A stretch of 64,000 nt of DNA from Pseudomonas alkylphenolica (lineage in GTDB: Bacteria; Pseudomonadota; Gammaproteobacteria; Pseudomonadales; Pseudomonadaceae): assembly GCF_004025535.1 (NCBI RefSeq), contig NZ_QJRG01000047.1, positions 806,001 to 870,000 of the forward strand, given 5' to 3'. Below, piece by piece: positions 59,461 to 64,000 of the stretch. Below the pieces are notes generated by a model, which did not search any database, had not been told where the DNA came from, and saw nothing but the letters and a program-made list of their open reading frames with translations. The stretch's first letter is position 1. The number at the start of each line of letters is the position of its first letter. A program made the position numbers and the translations under genes.

Positions 59461-60923
59461 TCAAGGATTATCAGTCGCAGAAAGCCCTGCGTGACGGTTA
59501 CGATTTCTGCATTGTCGGGGCGGGTCCGGCCGGTATCACCCTGGCGTTGCAACTGGCCAAGGCAGGGTGGAGCGTGGTGTTGCTTGAAGGCGGCGGGCAC
59601 GAATATGCGCCGCGTTCGCAAACACTGTACCAGTGCCCCTCCACCGGGCTTGAGCTGTACGCCGAAGAAACACGCTTGCGCTACCTTGGCGGCACTTCCA
59701 ATCACTGGATGGGCCGTTGCCGGCCGTTCGAGCCGTCTGATTTTTCGGTTACCCCACCAGGCACCATGCCCGGTTGGCCCATCGCCTACTCGGATGTCGA
59801 ACCTTACCTGGCCGGGGCCATGGAAATTGTCGACCTGCCCAAAGGGCAGGACTTCAAGACGGTCAACCCGGGTTTGGGCGGTGGCGACTTCGACGCCGAC
59901 CGCTTTCTGCTCAGCCCGCCGACGCGCTTTGCGCAGAAATACGCCACCGCCCTTGAAGAGACGCCCGGCCTTGAGGTGTTCATCAACTGCAATTGTGTCG
60001 ACCTTGAATTCGACCCGGCATCGGGACGACTCGCGGCCGTGCAGGTGTCCGACTATGACTTGCACCGCGAGCGCCTGGTGGCGCGCAACTTCATTCTTGC
60101 CAGCGGTGCCATCGAAAACGCCCGGCAACTGCTCAACAGCCAATCGCTGGCGGCGGCGGGCGTGGTGAAAAAGGACGGATTGGTCGGGCGCTGTTTCATG
60201 GAGCACCTGAACATCGACATGGGCACCTTCATATTGAATGAGGGGCAGGACCCGGAACCGCGCCAGTACTACACCACCGATGCCTTCGTCGCCGAATACC
60301 ACGCGGGCAAAGGCAATGTATCGGCTGCGCTGCTGTCGGAGGTGAAGACTTACGGCCGAACGGCAGAGGTGAAAGACTTTCTGGAAAACCTCAGCTGTGA
60401 AATGGGCATCGCCCACAAGATCGATTTCATCGCCAAGTTCAGCTGTCCTGGTGACGGCGTCATCGGCACGATGATCGAGCAGTTCCCCAACGCGCAAAGC
60501 GGTATTTCACTGCTTGAGGAAAAAGACGCGCTGGGCATGGCCAAGGCCCATGTTCACTGGGAGCTGAGCGCTGACGACCGGCGCACCATCAAGTGCATCG
60601 GCACTGAGTTGGCCAAGCAATTTGCCGAGACGCAGCTTGGCTTCGTCAAGTTGAACCCCTTTGTGTATGACGCCTCGGTGCCACTGAAGATGTCCCCCCA
60701 TGCTCACCACATGGGCACCACGCGGATGGCGGCCTCAGCTGAGTTCGGCGTGGTCGACCGTGACTGCAAGGTGTTTGGTACCGAGAACCTCTATGTTGCA
60801 GGAAGCAGCATTTTTGCCACGGGCGGGGCCTCCAACCCGACGATGCCGCTGTTGCAATTCGCTTTAAGGCTGGCCGATCACCTTAACGACAAGATGAAGT
60901 CGACGGGTGCCAGCGCTGTTTGA
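59457..60923 (+). CDS. GMC-family FAD-dependent oxidoreductase
   Basis: A 488-residue glucose-methanol-choline oxidoreductase. The FAD-binding DFCIVGAGPAGITLALQLAK is at about residues 15-34. The GMC signature segments RYLGGTSNHWMGRCRPFEPS and PHAHHMGTTRMA are present, and the C-terminal ASNPTMPLLQFALRLADHL is typical of membrane-associated sugar dehydrogenases. There is no signal peptide of its own; the coupled 64-residue Tat protein probably carries it to the periplasm. It may oxidise a sugar or uronic residue of the exopolysaccharide precursor. No cytochrome subunit is encoded nearby. Confidence 0.88.
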   Translation: MIKDYQSQKALRDGYDFCIVGAGPAGITLALQLAKAGWSVVLLEGGGHEYAPRSQTLYQCPSTGLELYAEETRLRYLGGTSNHWMGRCRPFEPSDFSVTPPGTMPGWPIAYSDVEPYLAGAMEIVDLPKGQDFKTVNPGLGGGDFDADRFLLSPPTRFAQKYATALEETPGLEVFINCNCVDLEFDPASGRLAAVQVSDYDLHRERLVARNFILASGAIENARQLLNSQSLAAAGVVKKDGLVGRCFMEHLNIDMGTFILNEGQDPEPRQYYTTDAFVAEYHAGKGNVSAALLSEVKTYGRTAEVKDFLENLSCEMGIAHKIDFIAKFSCPGDGVIGTMIEQFPNAQSGISLLEEKDALGMAKAHVHWELSADDRRTIKCIGTELAKQFAETQLGFVKLNPFVYDASVPLKMSPHAHHMGTTRMAASAEFGVVDRDCKVFGTENLYVAGSSIFATGGASNPTMPLLQFALRLADHLNDKMKSTGASAV

Positions 60924-61066
60924 ATCGATAACGCAAGTGCTACAGATTGAAGTCGCAGCAAAGTGGTTGAAACGGGTTGAGTGCGAAGCGGTCAGCAACA
61001 AGAAAAACGAGACCGCATTTGCCTCAGGGTCAGTCAAGGAACGCATTACGCGCGAGGCTACTAATC

Positions 61067-61684
61067 ATGCTTGGATGGATTCGCAGGGCAGTACGGCATT
61101 ACGCCAACACCACCGGGCGCGGCGCCTCGACCTGGAAAAAACTCTGCCACCCCACGCCGCGTGAGTGGGGCGAGTATCAAACGCATTGGGGCAAGTTTCA
61201 TTCGATCGGCAATAACTTCCACATGAACATCGGTTGCAACGTGACCGACCCGGCACTGGTGCGCATCGGTACCAATGTCGGCTTATCGGACTGCACCCTG
61301 ATCGGCCACGATGGTGTGGTTGCACTGATTGAGCTGTGCTATGGCAAGCAGCTGGATTCGGTCGGCTATATCGATATCAAGGACAACTGCTTTATCGGAC
61401 ACGGCTCGATCATCATGCCGCGCGTGACCATCGGCCCCGACTCGATCGTTGCCGCCGGTGCGGTGGTCACCAAGGACGTTCCGCCGGGCACGGTGGTGGG
61501 AGGCAACCCCGCCAAGGTCATCTGTAGCACCGAGGATCTGATTCGACGGGTCGAGGAACGCTGCAATGCGTACCCGTGGATCCACCTGGTCAAGGACCGC
61601 AAAGGCTCTTTTGATCCGGCACTGGAACCCGAGCTGGCGGCGGCGAGGAGGCAGTACTTTTACGGGGACGGCACCAATGGATAA
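61067..61684 (+). CDS. Hexapeptide-repeat acyltransferase (LbH, serine acetyltransferase-like)
   Basis: A 205-residue left-handed beta-helix acyltransferase. The hexapeptide repeats begin near IGNNFHMNIGCNVTDPALVR and continue through IDIKDNCFIGHGSIIMPRVT to IGPDSIVAAGAVVTKDVPPG and VVGGNPAKVI, the classic C-terminal cap. The ATG at 61067 is chosen over a longer unsupported frame. It overlaps the next glycosyltransferase by eight bases. It should O- or N-acylate a sugar of the polymer. Confidence 0.85.
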   Translation: MLGWIRRAVRHYANTTGRGASTWKKLCHPTPREWGEYQTHWGKFHSIGNNFHMNIGCNVTDPALVRIGTNVGLSDCTLIGHDGVVALIELCYGKQLDSVGYIDIKDNCFIGHGSIIMPRVTIGPDSIVAAGAVVTKDVPPGTVVGGNPAKVICSTEDLIRRVEERCNAYPWIHLVKDRKGSFDPALEPELAAARRQYFYGDGTNG

Positions 61685-62633
61685 AAAGCCCGTCGATGTG
61701 CTGGTGGTCAACTTCAACACGGCCACACTGCTGCAGCCGATGTTCGATGCGCTGCGCCAGGCCGACAGCGAAACGCTGGCCAGTTACCTGGTAGTGGACA
61801 ATGCCTCGGTCGACGATTCGCTCGACCGTCTGGCCAAGGTCTGTCCCGAGGCGTTGGTGGTCAGCAATGCAAAGAATGTCGGCTTTGGCCGGGCCAATAA
61901 TCAATTGCTTGAGCATCTGCAGGGCAAGTATGCGCTGCTGCTCAATACCGATGCCTTTGTATCCGAAGACACTCTGGAAAAAACCATCGCCTACATGGAC
62001 GCCCACCCGCAATGTGGCGTGCTTGGTGTTCGGCTGGTGGGGCGCGACGGTGATCTGCAACCCAGTTGCCGCTATTTCCCGACGCCATTGAATGTCTTCG
62101 TTTCACGGACCGGGCTGGGGCGCTTTTTCCCCGGGCTGAAAATGGTCGACGAAATGGACTGGGGGCACGACGCGGTGCGCGAGTGTGACTGGTTGCCCGG
62201 TTGCTTCTACCTGGTGCGCCGTGAAGTGCTCGACCAGGTGGGGTTGTTCGACCCGCGGTATTTTCTCTATTACGAAGAAGTGGATCACTGCAAGCGGGTC
62301 AAGGAAGCGGGCTGGAAAGTGGTGTTTTACCCGCACACCACCGTCGTGCATATCGGCGGTGAAAGCTCCAAGTCGGTCGCTGAACTGGAGGCAGCCAGCC
62401 GGCAAATATCGTCCTACCAGATTGAAAGCGAACTCCTGTACTTCCGAAAGCATCACGGCGTGCCGGGCCTGGCCTTGCATATGTTTCTGGTCAATCTGGG
62501 CGATCTGGTGCTGGCACTCAAGGCACTGCTCAAAGGCCGTGGATGGGGTGCCATCCAGGCGTGCTGGCGTCATAGCCGAGCCACCTGGACATCGCTGCTC
62601 GGCACCCAGTTTGCGCGTCAACCCACACGGTAG
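61677..62633 (+). CDS. Glycosyltransferase family 2
   Basis: A 318-residue GT2 enzyme (rhamnosyl/mannosyl-type). It begins VDVLVVNFNTATLLQPMFDA, with the nucleotide-binding VVDNASVDDSLD and the metal-binding segment ALLLNTDAFVSED (NTD in place of DxD). The acceptor region GCFYLVRREVLDQVGLFDPR with YEEVDHCKRVKEAGW is a standard GT2 hallmark. The start overlaps the preceding acyltransferase gene by eight bases. It transfers a sugar in the cytoplasm during repeat-unit assembly. Confidence 0.9.
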   Translation: MDKKPVDVLVVNFNTATLLQPMFDALRQADSETLASYLVVDNASVDDSLDRLAKVCPEALVVSNAKNVGFGRANNQLLEHLQGKYALLLNTDAFVSEDTLEKTIAYMDAHPQCGVLGVRLVGRDGDLQPSCRYFPTPLNVFVSRTGLGRFFPGLKMVDEMDWGHDAVRECDWLPGCFYLVRREVLDQVGLFDPRYFLYYEEVDHCKRVKEAGWKVVFYPHTTVVHIGGESSKSVAELEAASRQISSYQIESELLYFRKHHGVPGLALHMFLVNLGDLVLALKALLKGRGWGAIQACWRHSRATWTSLLGTQFARQPTR

Positions 62634-62641
62634 GTGAAACC

Positions 62642-63175
62642 ATGTTCGACAACATCAAGGCGGACTTGCGGGCGCACGGTGGTGACTGGGGGGCGCAGGG
62701 ATTCTGGGCATTGCTGGTGTACCGCTTCGGGCGCTGGCGCTACGGCGTGCGCCCGGCCTTGCTGCGCAAGCTGCTGTCGTTTGTCTACAAGGTGTTGTTC
62801 AAATTCGTGCAGATCCTCACGGGGATCGAGTTGCCGTGCGAAGTGGAAATCGGCAAGAACTTTGTCATCGACCACTTCGGCGGCATTGTCATCAGTGGCT
62901 ATGCGCGATTCGGCGATGACTGCCGTATCCGCAACGGCGTGGTGGTGGGCCTGAAGAACGTGAGCGAGCCCATAGCGCCGGTGTTCGGCAACAACGTTGA
63001 CATCGGCACCGGGGCGAAGGTGCTGGGCAACATTCGGATTGGCAACAATGTCGTGATCGGTGCAAACGCGGTGGTGTTGATCGATGTGCCGGACGACTCG
63101 GTGGCGGTCGGCGTGCCGGCGACAGTCAAGGCGCGAAAGCACAACGAACAGCTGCAATACCCTGAGTCAGCCTGA
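62642..63175 (+). CDS. Serine acetyltransferase-like hexapeptide acyltransferase (CysE/colanic type)
   Basis: A 177-residue LbH acyltransferase. The N-terminal helical part (FWALLVYRFGRWRYGVRPAL) and the LbH core ELPCEVEIGKNFVIDHFGGI with VFGNNVDIGTGAKVLGNIRI and NNVVIGANAVVLIDVPDDSV match small CysE-like proteins found in exopolysaccharide clusters, where they O-acetylate sugars. It starts eight bases after the GT2 stop. It is unlikely to act in cysteine synthesis because of the context and the shorter N-terminus. Confidence 0.87.
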   Translation: MFDNIKADLRAHGGDWGAQGFWALLVYRFGRWRYGVRPALLRKLLSFVYKVLFKFVQILTGIELPCEVEIGKNFVIDHFGGIVISGYARFGDDCRIRNGVVVGLKNVSEPIAPVFGNNVDIGTGAKVLGNIRIGNNVVIGANAVVLIDVPDDSVAVGVPATVKARKHNEQLQYPESA

Positions 63176-63226
63176 AGGTTGTCGCGGTGAACCGGATGCT
63201 CCGTTGAATGCAGGTGGGTGAGGCAC

Positions 63227-64000
63227 ATGGTGACTGGGATCGGCGTTGTGGTGATCGGTCGAAACGAAGGCCAGCGGCTGGAGCGATGCCTGGCGTCTGT
63301 GGTCGGTGCGGCGGATGTGGTGGTGTATGTCGACTCGGGCTCCACTGACGGTTCTGCACAGCGTGCCCGCGAACGCGGGGTGCAGGTGCTGGCGCTGGAC
63401 ATGACCCGACCCTTCACCGCAGCGCGGGCGCGCAATGAAGGGTTTGCCTGTTTGCAGCGCGCGTTGCCCGATTTGCGTTACGTGCAGTTTGTCGACGGTG
63501 ACTGCGAGGTGGTCGACGGATGGCTGGCCACGGCGCAGGCATTCCTGGCGGCACACCCTGAAGTGGCGGTGGTGTGTGGGCGGCGCCGCGAGCGCTTTCC
63601 GCATCGCTCGGTCTACAACCTCTTGTGTGACCTGGAGTGGGACACGCCGGTCGGCGAGGCCAAGGCCTGCGGCGGCGATGCATTGATGCGCGCGGACGCT
63701 TTCGCGGCGGTGTCGGGTTTTCGCCCGGGCCTGATTGCCGGTGAAGAGCCCGAGCTGTGCGTGCGCCTGCGTGCCGGTGGCTGGAAAGTGTGGCGACTGG
63801 CACAAGAAATGACCTTGCACGATGCCGCGATCACCCGCTTCAGCCAGTGGTGGCAACGCAGCCTGCGCGCAGGCTATGCCTTCGCCGAAGGTGCTGCGCT
63901 GCACGGCGCAGCCCCCGAGCATCATTGGCAGCGGGAGTCGCGTCGGGCCTGGACCTGGGGCCTGGGTGTGCCGTTGGCGATAGTGCTGGCCAGCACCCTG
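63227..64000 (+). CDS. Glycosyltransferase family 2 (3' end missing)
   Basis: The frame is open from ATG at 63227 to the window edge (258 codons), so the gene continues beyond. It starts TGIGVVVIGRNEGQRLERCL, with VYVDSGSTDGSAQRARERGV, the metal-binding VQFVDGDCEVVDG and the acceptor region GGDALMRADAFAAVSGFRPG with EEPELCVRLRAGG, all GT2 hallmarks. The C-terminal visible part (WTWGLGVPLAIVLASTL) is hydrophobic and may be the first membrane helix of a membrane-bound GT2. The gap to the previous acyltransferase is 51 bp. Confidence 0.88.
   Translation, partial: MVTGIGVVVIGRNEGQRLERCLASVVGAADVVVYVDSGSTDGSAQRARERGVQVLALDMTRPFTAARARNEGFACLQRALPDLRYVQFVDGDCEVVDGWLATAQAFLAAHPEVAVVCGRRRERFPHRSVYNLLCDLEWDTPVGEAKACGGDALMRADAFAAVSGFRPGLIAGEEPELCVRLRAGGWKVWRLAQEMTLHDAAITRFSQWWQRSLRAGYAFAEGAALHGAAPEHHWQRESRRAWTWGLGVPLAIVLASTL

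Noticed and set aside
62642..63175. Cysteine-biosynthetic serine acetyltransferase
   Set aside because: The short N-terminus and the setting between glycosyltransferase genes fit polymer O-acetylation better.

Overview
The window is a high-GC chromosomal segment that reads as Pseudomonas, most likely near the P. putida / P. fluorescens groups. The evidence is an OprD-family porin, DUF2790 and CigR-type small secreted proteins, an msu/sfn-type organosulfur regulon with a free-standing sigma-54 activator, MHS-type MFS transporters, and Pseudomonas-style REP palindromes (core GGAGCGGGTTTACCCGCG). No rRNA, tRNA, CRISPR array, transposase or prophage gene was recognised. All functions are inferred from protein sequence read by eye; no database search was run.

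Layout. (1) 2-7.8 kb: end of a CitE-like lyase, then a minus-strand block of OprD porin, MHS transporter, DUF2817 metallopeptidase-like protein and C26 gamma-glutamyl hydrolase, with a divergent LysR regulator; it looks like uptake and hydrolysis of a small amide or peptide. Two small secreted proteins follow. (2) 7.9-12.7 kb: a PAS-LuxR regulator divergent from a thiolase / acyl-CoA ligase / MFS operon for an unknown carboxylic acid. (3) 12.9-14.9 kb: CigR-like protein, a lower-GC GNAT acetyltransferase and the remnant of an SGNH/acyltransferase gene, which looks like eroded surface-polysaccharide modification DNA. (4) 15-20.5 kb: APC permease, unknown protein, Zn-alcohol dehydrogenase, aldehyde dehydrogenase and LuxR regulator, an amine or alcohol oxidation unit. 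(5) 20.6-22.7 kb: a flippase and a GT25 glycosyltransferase. (6) 22.8-29.6 kb: a six-gene minus-strand nucleoside-type uptake operon (Tsx-like channel, 2OG-Fe(II) oxygenase, BMP-type ABC transporter).

(7) 29.9-40.2 kb: a sulfur-scavenging island. The plus-strand operon has an SfnB-like oxidoreductase, an NtaA/DszA-type monooxygenase and a MetI/MetQ/MetN-type ABC transporter. The minus-strand operon has an MsuE-like FMN reductase, an MsuC-like flavin monooxygenase, an SfnR-like sigma-54 activator, an SsuD/MsuD-like monooxygenase and an unusual amidohydrolase-fold protein. Each operon is preceded by a good sigma-54 (-24/-12) promoter, so the encoded activator probably drives both. (8) 40.4-45.8 kb: an AT-rich 50-bp palindrome, a candidate 28-residue membrane peptide, a dCache chemoreceptor, a DUF726-type alpha/beta hydrolase, a TauE/SafE exporter and a small ORF.

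(9) 46-64 kb: an exopolysaccharide locus that runs off the right edge. It has a FemAB-like protein, a GT61 enzyme, two tiny secreted or membrane peptides, a Wza-like export protein, an outer-membrane beta-barrel, a GNVR chain-length regulator, a BY-kinase, GalE, a clan-A glycoside hydrolase, an O-antigen ligase/polymerase, a 64-residue Tat-signal mini-subunit coupled to a GMC oxidoreductase, two hexapeptide acyltransferases and two GT2 enzymes. The set resembles the pea exopolysaccharide locus of P. putida (from memory) and shares several parts with exosortase (XrtA/PEP-CTERM) exopolysaccharide loci. The most interesting candidate is a 58-residue peptide (49072-49248) with a PEP-CTERM-like tail although no exosortase gene is visible in the window.
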